64,000 nucleotides of DNA from Alkalisalibacterium limincola (GCF_008017755.1 NZ_VRTS01000003.1:186001-250000); one strand, 5' to 3'; shown: positions 38,600 to 48,968, counted from the first letter of the stretch. The notes: a model not told the origin generated them from the sequence alone. Made by a program: numbers and translations.

Positions 38600-41500
38600 G
38601 GGGGGAGGGGGGCGTCGGCCGATGTTCGCGTACGTGCATCCGGCTCCGCCGCGGATGGGCGGGTGGCGGACTCCGGCGTGTCCTCGCGGATCGGGTCGCG
38701 GGAGGGCAACGACCCCTGGATTGAACGCAGCAGTTCCAGCTGCTGGGCCATCAGTGCCATCTGCTGCTCGATGAGGCGCGCCACGTCCGTCGACGACACA
38801 AGCGCAGGTACTGTCGGCAGCGGGCTCGCAGGCGCCGGATCGCTGGCAGCATCCTGCCCGTCCGCACGTTGTGGCGCCTGGGCCGGGGTGTCGGGTTCCA
38901 CGTCCGGCGTGGCCGGCATGAACCGATCCGGCGACACCCGCTCGTCCAGGTGGTCCACCAGCACTCCGAGTCGATCCAGGGGCCCGAGCAGTTCGCGCAA
39001 CGCGACGCGGCAGTCGAACACGCGACTGATTTCCAGTGCAGCCTGGGTCAGCGACAGCGAGTCCAGGCCCTGTTCCAGCAGCGATGACTGGCCGTCGATC
39101 TCTTCAGGTGCGAGTCCCGCGACGCCGGCGAGGACCTGGCGCAGCTCGGATTCGATCACCGACCTGCGATCCGCAGCTTGTCCTGGGGCAGGCGTGGCAG
39201 GCGGCTGCCGGATCGCTTCGCGGGGCGGGGCGACGGGCGTCGACGAGGCTGGCTGCGCTTCGCTGGCGTGGCCGGGTTCGGGTCGCGGATACCAGAAGCG
39301 TGTGTCGGCGAAACAGTAGCCGGGCAGTTCAACCCGATGTGCGTGCGCGTCGGCAACAGGCGCAATGGGAAGGCCCAGCGCCCACAGGGACCCCACGGCC
39401 TGCACGGCATGCGGTGCGGCCGCGCCGTCGCCCGAAGCGGTTGGCAGAAGTGCGACGCAGGGGGGCACGCTCCCATCGCCGCGCCGGTGGGCGCGAACCA
39501 GGGACGAAAGCGCCTGCGAGGGACCGACTTCGACGAACACCGTGTCGGGCTGGTCGATCTCGGCCATCAATGCGTCACTGAAGCGCACGGGCTGGCGGAC
39601 CTGACGTGCCCAGTAGGCCGGGTCGCCCGCCTGCTCGCGGCTGATCCGTGCGCCGGTGACACAGGAATAGAACGGGACCTGCGGCTCGCGCGTGGCCACC
39701 GCCCGCCAGGCGGACTCCACCGCATCCAGCGCGCCTTCCATGCTGCGGCTGTGGAAGGCATGCGACACCTTGAGCCGGGTGGTCTGGACGTCGCGCTCGC
39801 CCAGGCGCGCGGCGATCGCCTCGATGCCTTCTACCGACCCGGAAAGGACCGTCAGGGCGGGTGCGTTGCTGGCGGCGACTTCGGCGGTTTCGCCAAGCAA
39901 TGGTTCGACGTCTGCCAGGGCGGCGCGCACGGCCAGCATGGCGCCGGGCGGCTGGGCCTGCATCGCGGCCCCGCGTGCACAAACGCAGCCCGCGGCGGAT
40001 TCCATGTCGATCAGGCCCGACACCGCCGCGGCCGCGTATTCGCCAATGCTGTGCCCGATCATCGCGGCAGGTTCGACGCCCAGCGAACGCAACCAGGTCG
40101 CCAGTGCGTACGACATCGCGAACAGGGCGGGCTGGGCGTAGCGCGTCTGTGCGAGCAGGGCTGCGGCGTCCTCGCCTGCCTCGCGCTCCAGCAGGAGGCC
40201 CGCAAGGTCGATGTCGAGATGCGGGCCAATGACGTCCATCACCGCGTCGAAGGCGGTGGCGAAGGCCGGCAGGGACTCCCGCAGGCCGGCGGCCATGCCC
40301 GGATGTTGCGAGCCCTGGCCAGGGAACAGGAACACGACCCGGGGGGCGTCGAGCGCCGCCCGCACGTCCCGGATGGCGCGCAGTGAGGCTACGGCTTCCG
40401 CGCAGTCGCTGGCGGTGGCCACCGCCCGGAACGTCCGCGCGGTCCGGCGGCCCAGCGTGGCGGCGACATCCTGCAGCGCGAGGGTCGGGTGGTCCTCCAG
40501 ATGGGTGGCCAAAGCGTCGGCGTTGCGCAGCACCGCGTCGCGGTCGGCGCCGGAGACCGGCAGCCAGAGCGGCATGGGCATGTGGCGGCTTGCCGGCGCC
40601 TGCACCTGCCTGGCCGGGGATTCGCCAAGCACCACGTGGGCATTGGTTCCGCCGACGCCGAAGGAGCTGACCGCCGCCAGGCGCGACGGGGGCGGCGCGG
40701 CCACGGCCTCGCCTCGCGCTGCACAGTGAACGCGGTGGTGCTGAAGTCGATATGCGGATTGGGTGCGTCGAAGTGGGGCGTTCCCGGGATCTTCTCGTGG
40801 TGCAGGCTCAATGCGCAGCGGATCAGGCCCAGCACGCCGGCGGCGGCGATCGTGTGGCCCACGTTCGCTTTCACCGAGCCCAGCATGCAGCGCTCCGCCG
40901 ACGGATCCCTCGACCCCCACGCCCGGGCCAGTCCGGATACTTCGATGGGATCGCCCAGTGGCGTGCCGGTCCCGTGCGCTTCGACGTACCCGATGTCGGC
41001 CGGGTCGGCATCGGCGTCGCGCAGGGCCCGCCGGATCGCATCGCACTGGCCTTCGACGCTGGGCGCGGTGAAGCTGGCCTTGTGGCCGCCGTCGTTGTTG
41101 ACCCCGACGCCTTCGATGACCGCGTAGACCGTATCGCCTGCCGCCAGCGCATCGTCCAGCCGGCGCAACACGACCAGAGCTGCTCCGCTGGAGAACACGG
41201 TGCCGCTGGCGCCGGCATCGAACGGCCGGCAATGGCCGTCGGCGGATTCCATGCCTCCCTCGATGTGCAGGTGGCCGGTGCGTTGCGGCACGATCACCGT
41301 GGCGCCGCCTGCCAGTGCGGCCTCGCACTGGCCACTGCGCAGGGCCTGCACGGCCTGGGCCACCGTGACCAGCCCGGTCGAGCAGGCCGTGTGCACGCTG
41401 ATGGCCGGGCCCTTGAGGTTGAGCCGGTGGGCGATGCGCGTTGCGACGAAATCCTTGTCGTTGCCCACCATCGTCGCGAACTCGCCGCTTTGCGCGACCA

Positions 41501-43778
41501 GCTGCGCGGCGTGCTGGCGCAGGTGCGCGACATAGGTGTTGTTCGCGGTGCCGACGAAGACCCCGATGTCGGGGCAGCGCTCAGGGTCGATTCCCGCATG
41601 CTCCAGTGCGTGCAGGGCCATTTCGACCAGGATGCGCTGTTGCGGGTCGGTCAGCGTGGCTTCCCGGGGTGGAACACCGAAAAGCGCTGCATCGAAGCGG
41701 TCGGCATCTTCGATGATGCCCTTGGCCGGGACGAAGTCGCTTCGTGTGCGCAAGGTCTCGGGGACTTCCGGGTCCAGTTCCCCGGGAGCGAATCGACGGA
41801 TCCCCTCGCGTCCCTCGCACAGCATGTCCCAGAACGAGGCCAGGTCGTTCGCACCGGGCGCACGCACGGCCATGCCGACGATGGCGATGGCCCCTCCGGT
41901 CGCCTTTCGCGCCTGCACCGGGCCCGTGTCCCTGCCACGATGGAGTTTCTCGAGGGCGGCAATCGTGGGCCGGTCGTAGATGTCGCCGACCGTGACCGTT
42001 GCGACGCCCGACTCGCGCATGCGCGAAAGGAACGCCAGCACGGTCACCGAGCGGGCACCCGCGTCGAACAGGTTGGCCGAGTCGGGCAGGTCGGGCTGGC
42101 CCAGGAGCTCGCGCCACAAGCCGCCTATCGAAAGGGATTGGGCGGAGTCATCGGTCGAGCTCCCGTTCCTTGCCTGCGGCGTGGAGAACGCGGGCGACGG
42201 CAGGGCGCGGCGGTCGGTCTTGCCGCTCGACAACAGGGGCAGGGCGTCCATCGCCACCACCGCATCGGGCAGCATGTAGTCGGGCAGCTGGTCGCGCAGG
42301 AAGTCATGGACGTCGTGCAGCGAGGGCGCAGCGGCCCCCGAAGGCACGAGGTGGACGACCAACCGTGTTTCCCCGAGCGGATCGGGCAGGGCGGATGCGA
42401 CGCAATCGCGAAGGCCGGGGTGACGGCGCAGGCGGGCTTCGATCTCGCCGAGTTCGATGCGGTTGCCGCGGATCTTGACCTGGTGGTCGATCCGGCCTAG
42501 GCACTCCACGACGCCGTCGGGGGTCCAGCGACCGAGGTCGCCGGTGTGGTACATGCGCTGGCCCGGGTGGAAGGGGTCGTCCTTGAACACCGCCTCCGAC
42601 AGCTCGGGTCGCCCGAAGTAGCCCTGCCCGACCTGGACGCCGGCGATGACGATTTCGCCCTCCTGGCCCGGCGCGACCCTCCTGCCTTCCGGGTCGAGCA
42701 CATAGATCCGCGTGTTCGCCACCGGCGCGCCGATCGGGACCGGGTTGCGCTCATGCGCCGGGTCGCATTCCCAGCGGGTGACTTCGATCGCGGCCTCGGT
42801 CGGCCCGTACAGGTTGGACAGGCGTACCCCCGGCAGGCACTCGTGGAAGCGACGCACGGAGTCGGCGGGGAGTGCTTCGCCCGAACACATCACCCGGCGC
42901 AGCGAACGGCACTGGGCAGCCGAAGGTTCGTGCAGGAACAGCCTGAGCATCGAGGGCACGAAGTGGGCGAGGGTGATGCCCTCGTTGCGCACCAGGCTGG
43001 CGATGTAGGCGGGGTCGCGATGGCCGCCTGGCCTGGCGACGACCAGCATGGCGCCGGTGGTCAGCGGCCACAGGTATTCCCAGACCGATACGTCGAAGGT
43101 GAAGGGGGTCTTCTGGATTACCCGGTCCCCGGGGCCGATCGGCCAGTCAAGCTGGCCCCACAGCAGCCGGTTGACCACGCCTCGATGGGCGTTCACGGCC
43201 CCCTTGGGGCGACCGGTCGAACCCGAGGTGAAGATGACATAGGCCGGATCGTCGGCCGAGCCCGCGACCTGCAGCGGTTCGTCCCCCGGAGCCTCCGCCC
43301 CGGCGAGGCCTTCGACCGCCAGGCGCGGCGTGGCCCGGGGCAGGGACGTGGCGGCCAGGGACAGGTCCGCTTCAGGGCCGATGACCGCCGACAGGTCGGC
43401 ATCCTCGCAGACCTCGCGCATGCGCTCGCCAGGCATGGCGGGGTCCAGCGGGACGAAGGCCGCGCCGGACACCAGTACCCCGAGCAGGGACTGGAACATG
43501 CCGTGGCCGCGCTGGGCGCATACGCCCACACGGTGCCCGGGGCCGATCCCATGGCTGGCAAGGGCCCGCGACACGCGGCCGACCTGGGCTGCCAGCGTGC
43601 GGTAGTCCAGGTCGTGTCCCTCGAAGCGCAGCGCCACTTCTTCCGGATGTCGGATCGCGGCGGATGCGAACAGATCCCCCAACCGCAGCGTCGGGTCGAA
43701 GTCGATGATCGGGCCGCTGTCTGGATCCGCTGGTGCCGCTTGCCGGGGTTGTTCCCCCGAAGAGGTGCTCGATGACAT
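38596..43778 (-). CDS. hybrid NRPS-PKS, A-T-KS-AT-ACP (one-base frameshift)
   Basis: After one repair this is about 1727 residues. The A domain (about 30-520) has FTSGSTGRPKGAV, LYGPTEAAIE and YHTGDLGRW; its code reads roughly D-V-W-H-M-S-L-I-E-K, serine-like. A T domain with DAGARSVTVL follows. The ketosynthase (about 628-1050) is complete: TACSTG near 796, EAHGTGTPLGD and KANVGHT. The frame slips at about 40688-40700 by one lost base just before SFGVGGTNAHVVLGE. The acyltransferase has FPGQGSQHPGM, GHSIGEY near 1241 and SHAFHSRSM (malonyl-type), followed by an ACP with GLDSLSL near 1571. The C-terminus has a short helix (EQQMALMAQQLELLRS), perhaps a docking element. There are no KR, DH, ER or TE domains. 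Confidence 0.92.
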
Positions 43779-44035
43779 TCCCGCGCTGCTCCGTAAGGTG
43801 CGCGGTGCCTTCCGGGCGTTAGCGGCGCAGGCCGGTCGATACGCCCGGCACACCCTGATTCCCCCGTCATGCAACCGCCTGATACCTGCACACAACGAAG
43901 GGCGCCAGATCGAGAGGACATCGGCCCGCAGTGTGGCCGGGGGTTGTCCTGAGCCGGTTGTTCGACGCGTTGGGGTCGGAGCCAGACGGGAATTCCCGTC
44001 CGGCGATCTCATCGGGGAGTTCCAGGATCCATGTC
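43779..44035. promoter_or_regulatory. divergent promoter region between the NRPS-PKS and exopolysaccharide operons
   Basis: About 257 bases separate the two divergent operons and must hold the promoters of both. No clear sigma70 hexamer pair was found. A TGG-N10-type string at about 43934-43948 (TGGCCGGGGGTTGTC) loosely resembles a sigma54 -24/-12 element but lacks the -12 GC. AGGA about eight bases before the sugar-transferase GTG is a plausible ribosome-binding site. Confidence 0.4.
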
Positions 44036-45442
44036 GTGCGAACGCTGATCGCCCTCTTCAATCCAGCCCGGAAGTGGTTGCTGCTCCTGCTGCTGCTGGA
44101 GTTCGTGGGCCTGGTGGCGATGTTCCACCTGGCCACCTGGACGCGCTTCATGGGTGACGAGGAGCAGGTGGCGAGGTTCTTCGGTGAGGTGATGCCGCGC
44201 AGCATCATCTTTGCACTCGTCCAGATCCTGGCGATGACCGCGCTGGGCCTTTACGTCATCCAGTCGCGCGAAGGCCTGCGCGGGCAGGTCGTGCGCACCG
44301 TCGTGGCCTTCGCCGCCGGTGGCGTGCTGATGATCATCGCCCAGTACCTCCTGCCCCTGGATCCCACCGGGCGCGGGGTGCTGTTCCTCGCCCTCGTCTT
44401 CGGATTCACGATGGTGGTGGTGCTGCGCACGCTGTTGCAGGGCCTGTTCTCCACCCGCTGGCTGCGTCGGCGCATCCTGGTGCTGGGCGCCGGCGAGCGT
44501 GCGGTCCACATCAACACCCAGCTCAGGCGGGATGCCGACCGCCGCACCTTCCAGATCGTCGGGTTTTTGGGCGTGGACGGCGTGAGCGAACAGGTCCCGG
44601 TCGAGCAGCGGGTCCACGCCACCGGACCGCTTCACGAGCTGTGCCGGCGCCTGAACATCGACGAGATCGTCGTGGCGCCAAACGATCGGCGCGGCACGCT
44701 ACCGATGGACGACCTGGTGGAGTGCCGCCTGCGTGGCGTGCGCATCGTGGAGCTGTCGGAATTCTTCGAGGAGGAGACGGGCAGGATCACGCTCAGCGCG
44801 GTCAATCCGTCCTGGATGGTGTACTCCTCGGGCTTCAACCTGGGGCTTGCCCGCAGGGTGACCAAGCGGGCGTTCGACATCGTTGTCGCCAGCGTGGTGC
44901 TGGTGCTTGCGCTGCCGGTCATGGCGCTGACCGCGCTGGCGATCATGATCGAGTCCGGCCTCCGAAGTCCGGTCATCTATTCGCAGGACCGTGTCACACA
45001 GGGGCACAGGCACTTCCGGGTGTACAAGTTCCGCAGCATGCGGACCGATGCCGAGCGCGATGGCGTCGCACGCTGGGCCACTGCCGACGACGACCGGGTG
45101 ACCCGGGTGGGGCGCGTGATCCGCAAGCTGCGCGTCGACGAGCTGCCGCAATTGATCAACGTGCTCAGGGGCGACATGAGCTTCGTGGGCCCCCGTCCCG
45201 AGCGCCCCGTCTTCGTCGACGAACTCAGTGCCGCGATCCCGCACTACGGTCTGCGCCATGCGATCAAGCCCGGGATCACCGGCTGGGCACAACTGCGCTA
45301 TGCCTACGGCTCTTCCGTCGAGGATGCACGCGCCAAGCTCGAATACGACCTGTTCTACGTCAGGAACCACAGCCTGGTCTTCGACCTGCTGGTGCTGCTT
45401 CAGACCGTGGAGGTGGTGCTGTTCCGCAAGGGGGCAAGGTGA
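44036..45442 (+). CDS. undecaprenyl-phosphate sugar phosphotransferase (EpsB/WbaP-type, exosortase-associated)
   Basis: This membrane enzyme puts the first sugar-1-phosphate on undecaprenyl phosphate. From GTG 44036 it has 468 residues with four to five N-terminal membrane segments (about 1-130) and a CoA-binding-like domain (RRRILVLGAGERAVHINTQL). The C-terminal catalytic domain has KRAFDIVVASVVLVL, YKFRSMRTDAE, DELPQLINVLRGDMSFVGPR and HAIKPGITGWAQLRYAYGSS. The architecture is that of the PEP-CTERM-associated EpsB family (TIGR03013, from memory). It is the first gene of the plus-strand polysaccharide operon. Its 3' end overlaps a convergent J-domain gene by 43 nt. Confidence 0.93.
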   Translation: MRTLIALFNPARKWLLLLLLLEFVGLVAMFHLATWTRFMGDEEQVARFFGEVMPRSIIFALVQILAMTALGLYVIQSREGLRGQVVRTVVAFAAGGVLMIIAQYLLPLDPTGRGVLFLALVFGFTMVVVLRTLLQGLFSTRWLRRRILVLGAGERAVHINTQLRRDADRRTFQIVGFLGVDGVSEQVPVEQRVHATGPLHELCRRLNIDEIVVAPNDRRGTLPMDDLVECRLRGVRIVELSEFFEEETGRITLSAVNPSWMVYSSGFNLGLARRVTKRAFDIVVASVVLVLALPVMALTALAIMIESGLRSPVIYSQDRVTQGHRHFRVYKFRSMRTDAERDGVARWATADDDRVTRVGRVIRKLRVDELPQLINVLRGDMSFVGPRPERPVFVDELSAAIPHYGLRHAIKPGITGWAQLRYAYGSSVEDARAKLEYDLFYVRNHSLVFDLLVLLQTVEVVLFRKGAR

Positions 45443-45933
45443 TTGCGGTCCCGGGCCGTGGAGACGAGCGCGGGTGGCGAGCACTCCTCCACGCAGGCGC
45501 GCACCCCCGGGCCACCGCGGTCGCGGACGCCCATGCGCTCCAGCAGGACCCACACAAGTATGGCCAGCAATGCCAGGAGGGAAGCATTGAAAAGCGCCAG
45601 CAGCCAGGTGCGGCCGGCACCCTTGAGCCGGGGACTGCGCTCGGGCTCCCAGTGCCCATCGCCCGCGGCCCGGGGACCGGGTGCAGGCGGCGATCCCGGC
45701 ATGCGGCCGTGCCGGCGCTGGAAATCCCGCAACCGGCGGTAGGCCCCGTTGATCTCGGCCAGCACATCGCGGGCGTTGGTGTCGCCGTTCAGGTTGGCTG
45801 GACGCACGCGGTCGGGATGCAGATCGCTGACACGGCGGCGCCATGCGGCCTCCAGCTCTGCAGGCGAGCAGCCGGGCTTCGCGCCGATCGTGGCGAAATC
45901 CGCAAGATAGTCCTGGCCAGGTTTGCTGCGCAT
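45400..45933 (-). CDS. J-domain (DnaJ-like) membrane protein
   Basis: About 177 residues from the ATG at 45933; a GTG at 45957 could extend it by eight. The N-terminal J-domain has the HPD motif in VSDLHPDRVRPANLNGD, followed by AEINGAYRRLRDFQRR. A Pro/Gly-rich linker leads to one membrane segment (WLLALFNASLLALLAILVWV) and a short tail. It probably recruits a DnaK-type chaperone to a membrane client. It lies on the opposite strand within the polysaccharide operon and overlaps the sugar-transferase end by 43 nt, so the two genes share coding sequence at their 3' ends. Confidence 0.8.
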   Translation of the reverse strand: MRSKPGQDYLADFATIGAKPGCSPAELEAAWRRRVSDLHPDRVRPANLNGDTNARDVLAEINGAYRRLRDFQRRHGRMPGSPPAPGPRAAGDGHWEPERSPRLKGAGRTWLLALFNASLLALLAILVWVLLERMGVRDRGGPGVRACVEECSPPALVSTARDRNHLAPLRNSTTSTV

Positions 45934-46026
45934 CGTCCGGTGCTGACCCCCTTCCACGTTGGACTCTAACGCGACCGATGCTGTCTGTCGCCGTCGTCGT
46001 CCACACTCGCCTACCGGGGAATAGAC

Positions 46027-46665
46027 ATGTCCATCTCAGGTTCCAACACGTGGCTCTCCGGCCTTTTCGTTCTGCTTGTCCTCCTGTTTACGGTTTCCGT
46101 GGCACAGGCCAGACAGGAGGGGTCGGCAAATTCCACCGTCGGGGGAATCACCACCGACGAGTACCACATCGGTGTCGATGACATGGTGCAGGTGGAGGTG
46201 TGGCGAAACCCCGAGCTCAGCGTCACCGTCCCGGTCCGCCCGGACGGCATGATCTCCGTGCCCTTGATCGGTGATGTTTCGGCGGGTGGACGATCCGCCC
46301 AGGACGTGGCGAGGGACATCGAGCAGCAACTTGCCGAGTATGTGCGCGAGCCGAAGGTGGCGGTGATCCTGACTGAATTGCGCAGCCACGAATTTCTCTC
46401 CCGGGTTCGCGTGACGGGAGCGGTCAACCGCCCGGTGTCGCTGCCCTACCGCCAGGGGATGACGGTGCTCGATGCGGTCCTGGAAGCCGGCGGCGTGAAC
46501 GATTTCGCCGCCGCGGGGCGCACCCGCCTGTACCGCAAGGACAACGGCGGCGCGACCCGCAGCCTCCCGGTCAACCTGCAGCGGATCCTGCGGCGTGGCG
46601 ACCTGGAGACGAACATCGAAGTCCAGCCCGGTGACGTGATCACCGTCCCGGAGCGTGCGCTGTGA
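46027..46665 (+). CDS. polysaccharide export protein (Wza-like, XrtA-associated type)
   Basis: This 212-residue periplasmic/outer-membrane export protein has a signal segment (LSGLFVLLVLLFTVSVAQA). It carries the polysaccharide-export domain: DEYHIGVDDMVQVEVWRNPE, VPVRPDGMISVPLIGDV, then a SLBB domain with VTGAVNRPVSLPYRQGM and VLDAVLEAGG. It ends PGDVITVPERAL. It lacks a clear lipobox and is short, as in PEP-CTERM-associated export proteins (TIGR03027, from memory). It overlaps the chain-length gene by 4 nt. Confidence 0.93.
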   Translation: MSISGSNTWLSGLFVLLVLLFTVSVAQARQEGSANSTVGGITTDEYHIGVDDMVQVEVWRNPELSVTVPVRPDGMISVPLIGDVSAGGRSAQDVARDIEQQLAEYVREPKVAVILTELRSHEFLSRVRVTGAVNRPVSLPYRQGMTVLDAVLEAGGVNDFAAAGRTRLYRKDNGGATRSLPVNLQRILRRGDLETNIEVQPGDVITVPERAL

Positions 46666-48212
46666 ATGAACGTCGTCTTCCAGGGCCGCCGGGGAGCCGG
46701 CGGCCCCAGGGGCCCGACCTGTTGGCCGAGGTGCCGGTGGTCGTGGCCGAATTCCGTCGCCGCAGCCTCGTGCTTGCCATCGCGTTCGCGCTCATCGCCC
46801 TTCTGGTCCTGGGCGTGGGCATGATGTGGCCGAAGCGCTACGTGGCCACCGCCACCATCGTCGTGGGCGAAAGCAACATCATCGAGCCCCTGATGCGTGG
46901 CACCGCGGTGCCGACCGAGGTGGCCGACCGGGCACGCATCGCCCGCGAAGTAATCTTCTCCAATCGCGTCATGGCCGACGTGGTGGAGCGCGGTGGCTGG
47001 GACACCCGGTCGCTCGACCCCGTGGCAAAGGAGCGCCTGTTCAACGAAGTCAGGCGCCGTACCGACATCGGCGTTCCCGGACCAAACCTGATACGGCTGA
47101 GCTATAGCGATAGCGATCCGGAGCGGGCTTTCCGGGTCGCCGACCATTTCGTGGCCAACTTCGTCTCGCAGAGCCAGGAGGCCAAGATGGCCGAGAGCCG
47201 CGAGGCCTACGAGTTCATCGCCAAGCAGGTGGACGAGTACCACACCAAGCTGATTGCGGCCGAGGAGCGGCTGAAGAAACTCCGCGACGACAACCTCGAT
47301 GCCCGCCCCGGTGCCGAGGTGGATGTGTCGCGGCGCATCGCCGAGATCCGCCGGACCCTCGAAGACGCCCAGACCAACGTCGCCGAGCTGCAATCGAGGC
47401 GTCGGGCATTGCTGTCGCAGATCTCCGGCGAGGCGCGCGTGTCCGACGAACGGATGCGCTCATCCCAGGTGTCCACCCGGTTGCGCGAGCTGCAAAGCGA
47501 ACTCGATCGCCTTCGCCTCGACTACACCGAGCAGCACCCCGACGTGATCCGCACGCGCAACCAGATCGAGGAGATGCAGTCGGGCGCGCGTCGAGACACC
47601 GGCCAGGCATCCACCGGCTTCGGCTCGGTCGATCCGACCATCAATCCGCTCTACCAGCAGCTTCGCGCCGAGCTGGCACGGGTGGACAGCGACCTTGCGT
47701 CGCAATATGCCCGCGTAGCCCAGACGCGAACCCAGCTTGATTCGGAAATGGGTCGTGCCCGACGGGTATCGGATTCCGACATCACCCTGGCCGAACTCAC
47801 GCGCGACTACGAAGTCAACCGCGAGCTCTACCAGGACCTGTTGCGACGTCGAGAGAATGCGCGGGTGTCGATGAACCTCGACGAGGATCGCAAGGGGCTC
47901 AACCTGTGGGTGCAGGAGCCGCCCACGGTGCCCTTGAGCCCGGAGGGACTCCGCCTGGCGCACTTCGCCGTCGCCGGCGTGGTCCTTGGCTTCGCGATCC
48001 CGATCGGGATGCTGATCACCGTGTTGCGCCTGGATCCGCGCTCACGTCTTTCCGGGCAGCTCGGTGCCGCCTCCGGCCTGCCGATGCTGGTCGGCATACC
48101 CGAGTATCGGACGCGCCAGGACCGGCGACGGATCCGCGGCAGACAGCTGGCTGCCATCGCGGCGGTCCTCGCGGTACTCGCCATCTATGCAGTGGTTGCG
48201 CTGACCCGATGA
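46662..48212 (+). CDS. polysaccharide chain-length determinant (Wzz/PCP type)
   Basis: This 516-residue inner-membrane co-polymerase has an N-terminal membrane segment near 35-55 (VLAIAFALIALLVLGVGMMW) and a large periplasmic coiled-coil domain (about 180-400; runs such as ESREAYEFIAKQVDEYHTKL and RLRELQSELDRLRLDYTEQH). A C-terminal Pro-rich membrane segment follows (PTVPLSPEGLRLAHFAVAGV, FAIPIGMLITVL). A final hydrophobic helix near 495-512 is an extra, as in the XrtA chain-length family. It would set polymer length together with the adjacent export and kinase-like proteins. Confidence 0.93.
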   Translation: MNERRLPGPPGSRRPQGPDLLAEVPVVVAEFRRRSLVLAIAFALIALLVLGVGMMWPKRYVATATIVVGESNIIEPLMRGTAVPTEVADRARIAREVIFSNRVMADVVERGGWDTRSLDPVAKERLFNEVRRRTDIGVPGPNLIRLSYSDSDPERAFRVADHFVANFVSQSQEAKMAESREAYEFIAKQVDEYHTKLIAAEERLKKLRDDNLDARPGAEVDVSRRIAEIRRTLEDAQTNVAELQSRRRALLSQISGEARVSDERMRSSQVSTRLRELQSELDRLRLDYTEQHPDVIRTRNQIEEMQSGARRDTGQASTGFGSVDPTINPLYQQLRAELARVDSDLASQYARVAQTRTQLDSEMGRARRVSDSDITLAELTRDYEVNRELYQDLLRRRENARVSMNLDEDRKGLNLWVQEPPTVPLSPEGLRLAHFAVAGVVLGFAIPIGMLITVLRLDPRSRLSGQLGAASGLPMLVGIPEYRTRQDRRRIRGRQLAAIAAVLAVLAIYAVVALTR

Positions 48213-48222
48213 GGATCAATCC

Positions 48223-48968
48223 GTGAACATGCCACATCTGAAGAAGGAAAACGGCTCAGGCGCCAGCACTCCCGAGACCGGGAGGACGCTGGTGCGGGCC
48301 AACGAGAATGCCCTGACGCTGACGCGCAAGGAGATCGACGCGCGGCGCATCATCCATCACGGCATGGAGGACGAGGGGCCTGCCGATGCATTCCGCGACC
48401 TGCGCACGCAGTTGCTGGCGCGCGCGGGGAGCCGGACGATCAGCGTCCTGGTCACCCCGGTGGCGCGTGGCCGCGGCGGCAGCTTCGTCGCGATCAACCT
48501 GGCCGCCGCGCTGGCATTCGACGAGCGCCAGGCGGTCGTGCTGATCGACTGCAACCTGCGCCATCCGTGCCTGCACCAGCGCCTGGGCGTGGCGCCGGCA
48601 CCGGGCCTCACCGACTACCTGAGTGGGCGCACCGACTCGCTGGAGGCAATCACCCACGCCACCTCGGTGCCCCGCCTGTTCCTGATCCCGCGGGGGGCAC
48701 GACCGAGGCCGGAGGCGAGCTCCTTGCCTCCAACCGGATGCTCTGGCTGATCGATTCACTACGAGGGACGGATGACGACGTGTCCATCGTCCTCGACGCA
48801 CCGGCGGTATCGAGCTCCCCGGACGCGCGCATCGCGTCGGGTCTTGCCGAGCAATCAATCCTCATCGCGGCCTACGGCCGGGATACACCGCAGGCTGTCG
48901 CAGAGGCCGGGCGGGCACTTTCGCCCGACCGTTTTTCGGGGGTCGTCTTCAACAGGGTGCCAGCATGA
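48223..48968 (+). CDS. BY-kinase-like ATPase with degenerate P-loop (one-base frameshift)
   Basis: Repaired at about 48690-48696 (a lost G in CCG[G]CGG), this is about 248 residues. It has the fold of CpsD/Wzc tyrosine autokinases: EDEGPADAFRDLRTQLLARA, then VTPVARGRGGSFVAINLAAA, AVVLIDCNLRHP, GLTDYLSGR and VSIVLDAPAV. The Walker A Lys-Ser/Thr is missing: GRGGS stands where GEGKT is expected. The A' motif has Asn for the second Asp, and there is no Tyr-rich tail. It may therefore be a non-catalytic regulator of the chain-length protein. GTG start 48223, with an ATG two codons on. It overlaps the next gene by ATGA. Confidence 0.85.

Noticed and set aside
43931-43950. Sigma54 promoter for the polysaccharide operon
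   Set aside because: The -24-like TGG is there, but the -12 element reads TTGTC instead of TTGC, so the match is too weak to annotate as a promoter of that class.
48567-48968. A separate small gene after the BY-kinase-like frame
   Set aside because: It continues the same kinase-like domain (including the Walker B region) in the next frame; one base repair joins them.
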